Assembly: GCF_036588685.1 (NCBI RefSeq) | Contig: NC_086384.1 | Coordinates: 13,964,195-14,028,194, forward strand | From: Mytilus trossulus | Taxonomy: Eukaryota > Mollusca > Bivalvia > Mytilida > Mytilidae | Direction of reading: 5' to 3' | DNA: 64,000 nucleotides | Shown here: positions 11,301-23,145 of the stretch, one piece after another | How positions within the stretch are numbered: the stretch's first letter is position 1 | Layout of the letters: each line of letters opens with the position of its first letter | Position numbers and translations under genes: made by a program | Notes under the pieces: model-generated | What the model was told of the DNA's origin: nothing | The model's database searches: none | Seen by the model: the letters and a program-made list of their open reading frames with translations, nothing else

Positions 11301-14300
11301 ACATAAATAACAACAGACTACTAGCAGTTAACTGACATGCCAGCTCCAGACTTCAATTACACTGATTGAAAGATTATGATTTTATCATATGAATACCAGG
11401 TACAATCCTTTCCGCTAGGGGTTTTGTATCATACCATCATAACATATATGAGACGAACATAACCCATGTAATGCCAAAGAGCCGATATTAGGAAAGTTAT
11501 TACTGTATTCAGAAGATTTTGTTATCGGTTTAAAAACAATCACATCTAAAATTTATAGTCTTACACTGTAATATATGCATTTGAAGATGCATTCTCGGTT
11601 GAATCTGGTGTTTTTGCTCTTCCGTGTGCAATCCCGTCTGTTGAATGAAAATACAAATCGATGAGTAAACTCAGGAGTAAATTATTCGATGTAAATAAGT
11701 GCGACTTGAAGTATTAATACAAAATACGTAATCTTCTCATACTACTGTAACGACGAGCGCTTCTGATGCATGGAATGTATATTATACAGTACTAGTCAGG
11801 AGTCTGAATTCAGTTGTCGTCGTAAATTGCTGTGTAAATAAACTCATCATAGATACCAGGACTAAATTGTGTATATATATTTATGTTTATTTCAATATTT
11901 TGTACATAAATTTAAGCGTGAGTTTTCTCGTTTGAGTTGGGTGCTTCTTTTGTCATTTTGGATGTTTATATGTCTGTGTCATGTGGTCACTTCTGGAGGT
12001 TGCCTCATTGGAAATCAGACCTTCTCATCGTTTTATAAATATAAGTTTGTTTTAATGGTAGAACTCACATCTCTTCACTTTCAAAAAGATCATCAATTTC
12101 AAATCATCTATCGGGCGCCATCTTGAATTTATCAATCATTATTATGTAATTATGACAACTGTAACATAATGATGTTTACTACCTATTACAAATTGTTATG
12201 ATGCAACAATTGCCGCATGCGAAATAAAATGAGAATACTTGTCAAACCACTGTTGTTCCCTCTACTACTGCTTAAGCACCATTAGTGTTCTGTTTATTGC
12301 ATTCTTTATATTATTTTATGAATAAAAAAGAATGCTGATTAATTGTTAAGCTTTCTGTGACTGTTTTATTTAAATTTTATTACGGAAGATTGAATAAATT
12401 CTTGCTAAATACATAATAATGAACAACTTTACCTTTTGATGGTGATATACCAATATTAGGAACCAAAGTTACATTTAAGTTTCTTTTCGTCAATTGAAGA
12501 GTCTCAATTTCGTTTGTAACATATTGAGGACTGTAAATCATGAAAAAAAACTTATCACTAACATAAATAGACTAGATTTTTATATAAGGTTGTTTGATTC
12601 TCGTATATGTAAGTAAAACAGTGAAAAGCTACTGAGCGGGATATCAAATAAACAAATAGCAAAATCAGAGAAAGCCTTTATGAAAGTAAAAACGACAATA
12701 TAGTCGCATCCGGAAAAGGATCAAGCTGATAAAAAAACAATAACACGGACCGTTTTTTATTTTGATATGTTTTATATACTAATGATTATCGAAGTTTCTA
12801 AGTTTTAAATGCAATTATTTTGTAAGACAAAACTTTTAAAATTTAAATCTTGTAATTTGATCTTGTTTGGATTTTCATCAGAAACGTTATTGAAAAAAAA
12901 ATTTAAATATAGAATTTCAACTGTTAATTCCATTTTTGGGAAATATAATTTGTCCATGACTCGACATCAAATTTGTTATTGTGCTTTGGACGTTTTGTAT
13001 TCTTGTCATTCAATTTAGCGTATGTCCTTTGTCCAATGAGTGTCTATATGACATTTGTTTTTCTTTGTTGAAATTGTTATTTGTTTAATATGATTCAGAT
13101 TATAAAATAATGTTGAAGTACTCAAATGTCTAGTGGCTTTGCTTTAGTCACTAATTGCTGTTATTATGAATTTCGATCCGTCTGTCATACAGATAAAGGG
13201 TTTTATCTAGCTTTAAAACCAGGTTTAATCCACCATTTTCTACATAAGAAAATGCTTGTTGTTAGTCAGGAATGTGACAAGTGTTTTCCATTTGCTTGAT
13301 TTGTTTTAAAAACAGAAATAAAAGCATATGTTTTCTTTCCTTTTAAAGGTCAATATTCAAATAATTATTATAGAAATTTACAAACCTTTTTTTTTTCATG
13401 GATGTAAAAATTCTCTGTGTTGTCTGGCTACTGAAATCAAACAATTTTACAGTAAATAAGCTGCTATGACACAGATAGTATATATTTTTGCCTGTATATT
13501 ACAATTCACTGAAAACAGATTGCAACGTACATTCAATTGAATGTTCTATGTAATGGTAAACTTAAAACAAAAAAAATAATAATAGTCCACTAAGCGAATG
13601 GTCAAATTAAAATATGCAGAAGAAGGAAAAAGGAAGCAGAGGAACAGTCATAAATACGATCATGTTCGAAACAATTAATACCATGGCAAGTAGAAAACAT
13701 CAAAATTTAGATTTTTTTGATATACGAAGGCTTTTCTACCTCAAGCATAGCTGTATTTGGCAAAGATTTTTTAAGACTTTTGATCCTCAATGCTCTTCAA
13801 CTTTGTACTTTATTTGGCCTTTTTTTATTTTGCTGCATTCGAGCGTCATTGAGTCTTTTTGTAGACGAAACGCGCGTCTGGCATATATACAAGATCTAGC
13901 CCTGGTATCTATTATGACTTAATTTTTATACATGTACCAATGCATAAATGCTCTTCAGTTTTAGTTATATGTTTGTTTTATTCATCCTAAAATGTTAATG
14001 TTCAATTAGATATTTTAAAGATCATCTAAAAACCTTTTTGTTTCGGTTAACGTTATAACTAATTGTGTTACCTGAGTACTGAAATCAGACAGTTTAAATA
14101 TATAATCATACACACATTTTAGGAAGTAATGAATACATGAGCAAGACATTTACTTTCTATAGTGGAAAGTAAAGAACTAAATTATAATCCTAGTAACTTT
14201 GATCACTATTGTAAGATGCTTTCTATCTGTCTTCAGAACTTTCTGTTGGAATTTTCCTTGTAATATTGATACGAAAACGAATCAGTTAGCAGTGGTTCAC

Positions 14301-17300
14301 ATTTATCGTAGATGTATTTGTTGTGGCAATTTTCATGGTTCTTCATTACGTAAAAATGTCATATCATTTACTTGATTCAAATACATTTCAGAGACACCTA
14401 TGATCCAGAGTAGACCAGATTTTACAGCGCGCTACACCTCTAACCTGTACGTGTTAAAGAGGCAATTCCGTTGCTATAATGTATGTTGCAACAAATAAAT
14501 CTTAATTGAGTATATGTTTTCATACCTTACGTGAAATAGTCCGCTTAACAACAATAATTGTTAATAGTAACATACAATATTATTATTTGATGTAAAAAAA
14601 ATAATAATCAACATATTTCAGTTATTAATCAAAAGAAGAACACTATTTGTTCATTTGTAATGTCCTTTAAGTTTTAGTTATTTTTCCTTACTGTTAGAAG
14701 TTTATGTCATCACTTGCTAGACCCAATACTCGATACTATGTTCCTCTTGCTTTCTTAATAACTGTTGTAAGATGTGATTTAAACTATGAAACCTAAAATG
14801 TTAATATTTTTTTAATAATTTCTTTAAAAAATACGAACCTTACAACTGTTACCTTGTAATCAAAACATGGACCACATTTGGAATCATTTTTCCGTGTTTC
14901 TGGTGGACACTTTATACATCCTGAAATATAAACGATTAGATTCAGGCTAACATATATCCATCTTTTCCGATTGTATTTTTTTTACGATATTACTTATAAT
15001 AGGTTTTTTGTTAACATCATTTATAGAAAAATGTTGCATGCAAAAAAAACGGTAAATCTTGATTCAGATATAACTGACCATAGACGTATTTACACTCGTA
15101 TGCAAATTTGTCCGCAATTACATAACATCATACAGGTTCCCGTAAACTTTGACTTCATAATTCAAAACGTATGACCTCACAATTTAAAAGTGATTAGGTC
15201 ATTCGGAGGCAAAATACAGCTAAATACCAAAAGTGTAAATACGTTTATAATAAATTAATGGATGACATCAAAAGTTCAATATAGGATAAACAAAACCTAT
15301 TTCATATAGTTTTTTTCGTCCCTCCTACCCACCTCTTAACTTAATTTGGGAAACATTGATTGACCAATAACAATATGTATAAAATGGATGTCAGTTAAAC
15401 AACACTTGCAGCAACTTTGACCCCCCACAACCACACTATTTGAATTAAATACTTTTATCCTTCATTTTTTTTATGTCGTCCATAAGAGGAACAAATGGAA
15501 AAGCGGTTCACTTTGTCTTATACACCTCATAAAAATAAATGTATCTTACTCTAAACCAGAATAATATTTATTAACAATTAATAGTTTATAATAAGCGAAG
15601 GAGTAACAATATAGGAAAAAAATGACCACGATAGAAAAGTAATAACTTGTTTGTTCTCAAATCTAATTAATTGCACTATATCTGTTATAATGAATATCAT
15701 GTCTACACCATTTGACTGGTCACCCCTGTAGAGTTAGTTTTACTAAACAAACAGGGAAATAACTTACTTCCATCTGTGAGCATAGTTTCATCCATGCCAC
15801 ATTTACGACGTTGACAGGCACATGGGTCGCCAAATAAACATTGGTCTGTATCACACTTACAAAACTCTCCGCCAGAACCACAACCGCTTGCGCCTTTTTC
15901 ACGACTAGGTTCTACATCTGAAATATTTCATAACGATACAGAGTGAGTTTATTGTACAGTAAAAACAGGTCAGATTACTACAATATACTTTGCCATATAT
16001 CCTAATTTTCAGAGAAGCATATGCAATTCAAATAGCTCAAAGTTTTTGTTTAATTCAATAGTGACATATTTGCATAGTTTTAGATTTTTAGATACTAGTA
16101 TATGTGTCCTATTCCGAATCATGGTATTGTGACTAAATGTGGATTCGCATGGCGGGTGATCGAAGGATATCAGGACCAAACTCCCTCTCCTAAACCATTT
16201 CAATGCACCTGGTGTGGCTTTTATAATTCATATGATTGACTTAATTTCGGTAAAGTAGCTTGTTTGTAACATTGACGATGTGTGAGTTAAACAAACAGAC
16301 ACTAAAGGCGAAAACCTCAAACATGTGTTACAACATAAGACATTGTAAATTAATCTAAATCTCTCAATATAACACTCGAACTGTTGATTCCGGGTGTTAG
16401 TTATCGAAGGGAGAATACTCATCTTATTAAATAACGGGATTTAACACCGGTAAATTACTGCTGCTGTTATTCAGCATATATACACATGGAAAAAAAATAT
16501 TGCAACACCAAATTGAAATTCAAATTAAAGTGTGATATAATTTGTTGAAAAAGGAATAGTTTATATTATTTAAATCTCATCTGAGTTTAATCAATAAATA
16601 TCGACTCGGTAGGTTCTTATCTGCACATGCAGCAACTGTACCCGTAAACAACAAAACATATGTTTTTATCCTCATTGTTTTCAACACTTTAAATAACCAA
16701 GTTAATAAAGTTATGTGAGTGACACCTTGTAATGGGTCCTCCACAACTGCAAAGATGGCAGATTATAAGCATGAGAGAAGCAAGTATGTCGCTGTGACAA
16801 TTGCACGTATTTTTGGTCATAATTATTCCAATATAAGTCGTTTTGAGAATACAAAATCAGGCAACAAACGATGTTAAAGACTTTGCGAGATTATGAAGAC
16901 CCCTTATAACATCTGCTAGGGAAAATCAAGCATAATGAAGGTTGGTCAGAAAGTACCATTGCATATACTACAATACATTCCTAAAAAGAGAGTGGTGGCC
17001 ATACAGGAGCCTTTAAACAAGAACTGTTCGAGATCGATAAATCGCTTCTGGTTATCGTGCGATTAGAACATTTCGGGGAACTTTGCTTACGAATAGACAC
17101 ATAGTTGCCCGTATCCAAATAGTGCAGAGCTCACCAAAGTCGGAAATTAGCATCGTGGAGGAATATCCATTGTTACAATGGAATTCTGTGTATCTTCCTT
17201 GGCTCAATTGTAGGCCGGATTTGAACCATATCGAGCATATATAGGACAATAATGAGCGTAAAGTTCACCCCAGTTCAAACACGTTATGAAATAAACAATG

Positions 17301-20300
17301 CCCTTCATCAGGAATGGTTGCTGTTACCTAAGCAACAAATAAGTCGACTTGTGGCAGGAATCGGAAGACGTTAAGAGCCGGTTATCCGAATGGAGGCTGC
17401 GCACAAAGTACTAATTCTTTGGCGTATACCGATCAACCAGGATGTGAACAATCATCTTACGATTAATTTTCAAATGTGTGACATACAGTACAAAAACACT
17501 TCATTTTGTTATCAAAATTGTGTTAAGATAAAACTTTTTTATATACATTTTTTGTTCGTCTTAATGCCAATGTTATCATTAACTATGTTTTAATATAATT
17601 TTACAATTATTTCATCATATTCAACCCAAAATAAGAGGCCGATTTTTCAAGTTTTAAAAAATCAAGGTGTTGCAATACTTTTTTACATGTGTATATCTTT
17701 GTTTATTTAAAGATTTTTTTATGATTCAAATTGTATTTCAAGTAAGTATATCTCATAAACGATCGAGTCAAAATTAATTACTGGTATAGTATTTTAGCTC
17801 TGTTAGATGCTACATATATGTGGTCTATTGTATATCAATAAATGTAAATGTCGCAACAAAAAGATGAAAAGTACATGATTTGTCATTCAAACTTTTTCAA
17901 AGGTCATTGTCATGATCACACGATAAAGGAAAATCACTGAAAAAAAACAGTTATTGACGGAATGAACATTTAGCTAGTTATGTTTTGTGTTGTGTATACA
18001 AATTCACCCTCTTATGTTCAGTTTGTCATTCTTATTCTGTATTATGATGTAACATCATTCGTAAATAGACATAGGAAGATGCATATGTGGCGTGAGTGCC
18101 AACGAGACAACTCTCCAACCAAATTACAATTTATAAAAGTAAACCACTATATGTCAATATACGGCTTCAACACGAAGCCCTGGCTCACATCGAACAACAA
18201 GCTATAAAGGTCTCAAAAATAATGAGTGTAAAATCATTGAGACGAGACAACCAAATCTCTATATGAAAAAACAAAAAACGAAGAACACGTATAAATTACA
18301 TAAACATTTAGTTCATTTAGGTTGGTTAACGTGGCTATGGAAATATATGCACAAACGACTAATGTAAATGTACGATTTGACGTTGTTTTATGTCAGTATT
18401 ATTTGAATTGCATTTTACAATGTGAAACATTGCCTACTTTACAACACAACAGGGACGGTTCCCTAATAAGAGTAACAACCCTTCTATTTCTCCGAGTGAA
18501 CCGATGCATGCATACACCTAACCGGTCCAGTCTGAATCTTCCCCATGTACGAGTCAGTGTCCACATACCCCAATCAGACCATACACCAATACTAAATATT
18601 GAATAATTACCATAAGCACGACATTTATCAACATTTTGATTCTTAAAACACTCAGTCAGACTCGGATCCTTTGTAGATTGTATATAATCAGGCTGGACAA
18701 GTCCTTCAGAACACCGTCGACATGTATCATTTGTAAATTTGTCTATGCATGGCACAATTGTATGTCCTAAAAAGTGAATTTTGAATATATCTTTTATATA
18801 TTATAAGAGCAAAACACGAAATCAATTCATATGATACCAACATAATTTGCGCGTCCTCATTTCAATAAAGACATGTTCTGATTATTTATTAGATCAATTA
18901 CTAGGACTTTTGATAGTTGATATATTGTTATTATCAAATGCATATACTTTGTTTGGTTATTTCATGATTTTTTATAATAGATCTACGAAAAAAAAGGAAA
19001 ATAACAAAATTACGAAGGAAAATGTAAAACGACAATTCTCTTATAGTCCCTTATGAAGTGAAATTAGAGGGATTCAAATGCTTTTGTTAATATGAGCCAG
19101 TCACAATTTAGTATTTGTTATTTATTGTTGCTAAAATGAAAAAAAGGTATACTGAACATGTGAAAAAGAAATAGGTAAAAAGGTAAAAAAACAGAGCTTT
19201 TAGTTTTCTCGTATGGTTTATTTTACATTTGTCATTTAGTGCATTTTTTAAAGCTTATATGCGATATTTTGTTCATTAATACAGGTCACACAATGACATT
19301 TAGTTGCTTATTTCATCGTCGACGCTTGTTGAGAATTGTCTTATTGAAATTAATACCACATATTCTTACTTCTATAGTGTCTTTAGTTCAAAACTGGTAA
19401 AGGCCTATCTTAAAGAATACAACTCTTGGACATTACTGAAACGTTTCTTGTCAACTATTTTAATATATAAAATATCTACACAATCAGTAGTTATTTGAAC
19501 TCTGTATATTTTGATTCTCCAAATATATTTTAAAAACAAACTATACCATAAAATTGAGAATGGAAATGGGGCATGTGTCAAAGAGACAACAACCCGACCA
19601 TGGAAAAGACATCAGCAGCAGTCTTGATTTAATAAGTTATATAAGGAATTCCCATGTTGAATTTCTTGTATGTTGTTAAAATTACAATGGAGACAATTGA
19701 TTTGTCAAAACACATAATTAACACCACATATGAATGTTCCTGTTACAGATTAGAATGGTTGTAATGGTTTAATGTCTGTAATGGTACAAATTTATGGTAA
19801 ATGATATATGGTGAAATGGTGTATAGTGAAATGATAAAATTTGTAATGATGTATGGTGTCATAGTGTAATGGTGTAATCAAATAAAGTATGATGAATAAA
19901 TAAAGGCAACAGTAGTATACCGCTGTTCAAAACTCATAAATCCATGGACCAAAAAAATAGGGGTAACAAACTAAAACCTAGGGAAACGCATTAAATATAA
20001 GAGGAGAACAACGACACAACACTGAAACGTAACACACACAGAAAAGGACCAATCATCAGACAAAATCCCACAAGAATAAGAAATATAACATCAAAACCAA
20101 TACATGAATTTGGGATAGACAAGTTCCGTGACACGTCTTATCGCAATGTGAATTTACACTAAAAAATAAGAGAAAACAAACGACGCAAAGTTAAAATGTA
20201 ACACACACAGAAACGAAACATAATATTAATTATGGTGTTATGGTGTATATTGTGATCTGGTATATATGATAATAGTGTATGATGTAAGGATGTAAGATAC

Positions 20301-21888
20301 AAAGGTGTATTTGTATTGTTGTAATTGTGTATTGTATTATGTTGTAATGTGGTAATGGTGTATGGTATAATGGTGTATGGTTTAAAGGTGTGTATGATGT
20401 AATTGCGTAATTGGAAACGGTGTAATAGTGTATTATGCAATTATCTTATGTTGTAGTGTGTAATGGTGAATGATGTAATGGTGTATGGTGAAATAGTATA
20501 ATCGTGTATGGTGTAATGATGTATGATACAAAGGTGTATTTGTAATGTTGTAATTGTGTATTGTACTGTGGTGTAATGATATAATCGTGCATGGTGTAAT
20601 GATGTATCGTATTATATAGTGTAGTGTATTGGTGTACTGAGTATGGTAATTGGCAAAATGATGAAATGTTGTATGGTATAATTGTGTATGGTGTATGATG
20701 TATGGAGTATGGTATACTAGTGTGAGAAGCTAACCGCATTCACGAATTAAAAAAAGTGATGTGGTAAGACTGCCAAAGAGAATAATCATCAACTAGATGT
20801 CACTGTACGGCCTGTAACAATGAGAAAAACTCATTAAGAACTCTATTTGTTATTTTCCTAAATACTATGCCTCATCAAAATGAAGAAGATATTGACAAAA
20901 TTGAAGTCATCTATACCGAAACTTATTTTAGTAGTTAACATGAAAATAAATAAACTTTATGATTTTCAATCTTATCCCGGTTATCAGACTTACCTGGTGG
21001 ACAGTTAGATATTGGTACACAATACCTTATCTCACCACCAATTTCTCTTGTAATATAGCCATTTGAATTCTCACAAAAGTCAAACTACAATTCAAATATA
21101 ATTGTATATATTTATTGCAATATTCGGTACCTATATCACCTATAGCTATATCATTGGAAATAAACGCATTACCATGCAAAGGTCAATTACTTAATTGGTT
21201 AACACTATAAAGGATTGCTTGAGATTGGATCATTGAATTCGCTGTTCTGTCAGTTTTGCAATGAATGATATATGTATCGGTAAATCTAATATTTATGTTA
21301 AACGCAATCAATGAAAGTATTTGAGAAAAAGGTGTAACGTGTTTTCTAAAAATTGTATTTCTCAAGTACTTCTTTGATATGAAGAGTTAAACATTTTATA
21401 AAATATCCAATATCCATTTTCCACTCTAAGGTTTGTTACATTTTATGCTTTTTTGCAACACTGACTTTTACGTTAACATGCTATAACATTAATATTAAAA
21501 TCGTACTGATTTGAAAAATAATAAAAATTGAAATCAACACGTTTGATAATGTCTTGCATCCGCAGCGTTTTTCTCGATTTACTTTCATCAGGAACATCCA
21601 AAGCCAAACATTTGGAATAATAAGTGTCACTGTACGATCAGCAACTAACAATCATTCATATCAATGATAATTTTACATACAACAAACTATTAGCAATAAG
21701 GCCCACCGATGTAAGATAGTAGACTTCGGAGGACGTGAATGGTTTTCATTGAAACATAAATTCTATATAAAGTCAAAAAAACAGTATAAGAAGCAATTCA
21801 CACCATTTGAAACATCTAAGGAGGATTCGGATAATTAGAAACTACTCACCAGTACTAAACAAATCAATATAAACTGCAATATCCCCAT
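5347..21888 (-). CDS. Gene A: TNF-receptor-like type I membrane protein, 12 coding exons, 515 aa
   Basis: Exons in transcript order: 21888-21850, 21084-20994, 18766-18611, 15917-15768, 14920-14839, 12530-12433, 11637-11565, 9543-9452, 9013-8513, 7192-7163, 6178-6107, 5510-5347. The joined CDS is 1548 nt and ends in TAG. All introns are GT-AG. Residues 1-13 (MGILQFILICLVL) are the hydrophobic core of a signal peptide. Residues 14-43 form CRD1 (three Cys, ending SNCPPG). Residues 44-95 form a TNFR-like CRD (PC..., TCRRC, KCRAY). Residues 96-173 hold a third Cys block (EFCKCDTDQC, DPCACQ, CIKCPPET, KCGPC). A stalk with NVT and NAS sequons follows to ~229, then a membrane helix (~230-252) ending RKRKR. 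The ~260-aa tail shows no death domain but has the conserved blocks EELPIVITEI, YGELVS and PKQIIVRNDSGVFDNGNG. The ATG context is good (A at -3, G at +4). The family is recognised by cysteine pattern; ligand and signalling are unknown. Exon 5 has an unusual donor. Confidence 0.85.
6615..7170 (-). repeat. 62-bp minisatellite carrying nine copies of the exon-10 5' splice site
   Basis: 'acttaccttcagac' recurs at exactly 62-bp spacing, starting at 6661, 6723, 6785, 6847, 6909, 6971, 7033, 7095 and 7157. On the minus strand each copy reads GTCTGAAG|GTAAGT. The copy at 7157 is the genuine donor of the 30-nt exon 7192-7163. The other eight lie in the intron downstream. Units are nearly identical, which implies recent expansion. 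Gene B's equivalent site (31381) is single-copy. Confidence 0.9.
7730..7905 (+). repeat. 'acgcgcgtttcgtctaca' mussel repeat, diverged copy
   Basis: It contains diverged versions of 'gtaccaggattataattt', 'acgcgcgtttcgtctaca', 'actcatcagtgacgctca' and 'gcattgaggatccaaa'-like blocks in the usual order. It sits in the intron between exons 9 and 10 of gene A. Confidence 0.65.
9552..9888 (+). mobile_element. Half copy of the inverted-repeat element, abutting gene A's membrane exon
   Basis: From 'aaaaagtaaaatcac' to ~9888 it is nearly identical to the left half of the element at 23777-24416. The right terminal repeat is missing. Its outer end lies only 6 bp outside the AG (9544-9545) of the acceptor of the membrane exon, so the splice site's pyrimidine tract is element sequence. 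Confidence 0.75.
10765..11250. repeat. Two abutting dispersed repeats in the intron upstream of gene A's membrane exon
   Basis: 10765-10893 is a minus-oriented fragment of the 'aataaaggcaacagtagtat' family. 10895-11180 is the plus-oriented repeat also seen at 3230-3620 and 29865-30180 ('gaatggaaatggggaatgtg', then 'acgggacaggcgcaa'-like blocks). No coding potential. Confidence 0.6.
13190..13330 (-). repeat. Fragment of an inverted-repeat element family
   Basis: 'aaaaccaggtttaatccacc' followed by 'gtcaggaatgtgacaagtgt' matches, in reverse orientation, blocks of the elements at 9552, 23777 and 35830. It is diverged and truncated. Confidence 0.5.
13725..13920 (-). repeat. 'acgcgcgtttcgtctaca' mussel repeat, reverse copy
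   Basis: This is the reverse complement of the family at 53790-54485. 'gatcctcaatgctcttcaac' and 'gtagacgaaacgcgcgtctg' are recognisable. The overlapping open frames at 13614-13922 are artefacts of this repeat. Confidence 0.65.
16479..17695 (+). pseudogene. Tc1/mariner-type transposon relic with terminal inverted repeats
   Basis: The ends are inverted copies: tatacacatg-A-rich-attgcaacacc on the left, ggtgttgcaatac-T-rich-catgtgtata on the right, both with TA at the outer edge. At 17200-17400 the plus strand encodes a broken Tc1-like C-terminus: PDLNHIEHI, then a stop where W would be expected, then ALHQEWLLLPKQQISRLV and GIGRR before a stop. N-terminal helix-turn-helix traces lie near 16770-16850. 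The middle, with most of the DDE domain, is missing or scrambled at ~1.2 kb total, so it is inactive. It lies in gene A's intron between the second and third cysteine-rich exons. Confidence 0.8.
18030..18260 (+). repeat. SINE-like dispersed repeat
   Basis: It contains 'gtgagtgccaacgagacaac', 'acaatttataaaagtaaacc' and 'ggctcacatcgaacaacaag'. I remember this block order as common in mussel sequences. No open frame is supported. Confidence 0.45.
19755..20735 (+). repeat. GTGTAATGG/GTGTATGG low-complexity array in the CRD1-CRD2 intron of gene A
   Basis: Degenerate units of ~9-13 bp (ggtgtaatg, gtgtatggt) fill 19755-19895 and 20225-20735. The array is split by an 'aataaaggcaacagtagtat' element at ~19895-20222. 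The minus-strand open frames here (Thr/His/Tyr/Asn-rich) are translations of the array. A shorter version occupies the same intron of gene B (46330-46610). Confidence 0.75.
19895..20222 (+). repeat. 'aataaaggcaacagtagtat' dispersed element, copy 1
   Basis: It shares start, 'gggaaacgcattaaatataa', 'gtaacacacacagaaa' and 'gaatttgggatagacaag' blocks with copies at 22765-22925 and 29266-29500. It is inserted inside the low-complexity array. Confidence 0.7.
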
Positions 21889-22060
21889 GTTTGGTTTTGT
21901 GAACGTTACAAACTTAATACAACGAACTATAAAGATATACAAAGATGGTGGTGATTATTTTCCCTACTTATATTTAACGGTAGTATATACATTTGTTCAA
22001 GTGTTTGATAAATGTACACATAAATTAGCACGACCAACAGTTGGATTCCGGGAAATGTGT

Positions 22061-22085
22061 CCGTGTATGACATCAGTACTAGAGT
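22061..22085 (-). promoter_or_regulatory. Proximal upstream block of gene A with a CRE-like TGACATCA
   Basis: 'tatgacatcagtact' at 22066-22080 recurs at 52427-52441 upstream of gene B. It lies 180 bp from the start codon (137 bp in B). TGACATCA differs by one base from the CRE/ATF site TGACGTCA. Conservation in unconstrained-looking flank suggests a promoter element; which factor binds is not known. Confidence 0.5.
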
Positions 22086-22285
22086 GTATAGTTTAACGGC
22101 AAACAAAAATAATTTTTTTGCATTACAAAAAAAAATATTAGGATTGCTGCAGAAGTTCTTAATCAGCGCTATGAATATTCTCGCTCTAACTTATCATCAA
22201 TTGGATGAACGTAATTGCAAACGTTTTCATATAAATAATGTCGTGTTTTAATCCGTACGATTTCCAATAAAATATTTATAATTTA

Positions 22286-22357
22286 CTATTGTGTATTTAA
22301 AAACTTCCGTATTTAGTTCAATGGTTTAGTGAAATAAATGTACTTTTCAAATTTCAA
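22286..22357 (-). promoter_or_regulatory. Distal upstream block of gene A, conserved with gene B
   Basis: 'ctattgtgtatttaaa' plus 'tccgtatttagttcaa' and 'gtactttt' are shared with 53127-53200. The spacing to the proximal block is 218 bp here and ~698 bp in gene B, where a MITE lies between the blocks. Confidence 0.5.
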
Positions 22358-22654
22358 AACTATAAAAAGGCACGATTATGGGGGAAATTCAATTAATAGT
22401 CATAACTATAATGGTTTAATTTTTAAATTGTTATTTGGATGGAGAGTTGTCTCATTGGCACTCACACCACATCTTCCTATATCAAATGATTGCATTTTGT
22501 TTGGGGAATTAATACAATATGATACCATGATTGAATTAATAAATGTTGAAGAAATGAGGTTAATATGTGTCTAAAGTGCTATCAGAGCGAATCTAATGAA
22601 TGCTATTATGTAAACATGTGTTGTACACGAGCAAACCTGTTGACGTGCATTCAA

Positions 22655-23145
22655 AAATACGTTTTGTTATGAGTAAACAATATGACGTTCGACCCAGAAA
22701 CACGTTTTTTTTAGGGTGAACCAGATGGACGTCGACTAAAAAACACGTGTTGTCATGAGTGAATAAAGGCAACAGTAGTATACCGTTGTTTGAAATTCAT
22801 AATCGATTGAGAAAAGAACAAATCCTGGTTAAGATTCTCAAACTGAGGGAAACGCATCAAACATAAGAGGAGAACTACGTTACAACAGAATCGCAACATT
22901 TAAATATAACACACACAGAAACGAACTATAGTATAACAAATTACCATTTTACTTAATTGATACAGGACATTTAAAAAAAAGAAAAAACAGTGGAAGGTCG
23001 ACCTAGAAACATGTGTTGTTAAGAATGAACCAAATGCAGGTCGAAACAGAAACACTTGTTGGTATGAGTGAACTAGTTGGAGGTCGACACAGAAACACAT
23101 GTTGTTATGAGTGAACCAATTGAAGATTAATTCAAGTAGTCTACC
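22655..23145 (+). repeat. 43-bp minisatellite split by a dispersed element
   Basis: Units of the type 'gttatgagtgaaccagttgg' + 'gtcgacccagaaacacgtg' run at 22655-22760 and resume at 22990-23145. The gap (~22765-22925) is a copy of the 'aataaaggcaacagtagtat' element. Confidence 0.65.

Noticed and set aside
13614-13922. Plus-strand open frames near 13.7 kb as a gene
   Set aside because: Most of the span is a reverse copy of the 'acgcgcgtttcgtctaca' repeat, and the intron of gene A explains the location.
18399-18755. 118-aa minus-strand open frame read as one protein
   Set aside because: Only 18766-18611 is exon, as shown by matching boundaries in gene B. The part beyond the GTAATT donor is intron read-through.
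20159-20739. Minus-strand open frames of ~95 aa rich in His, Thr, Tyr and Asn
   Set aside because: They are translations of the GTGTAATGG/GTGTATGG array and have no independent coding signal.
22338-22574. 78-aa plus-strand open frame near gene A's upstream region
   Set aside because: It overlaps the conserved upstream block and a common 'gttgtctcattggcac' repeat end, and has no homologous frame upstream of gene B.
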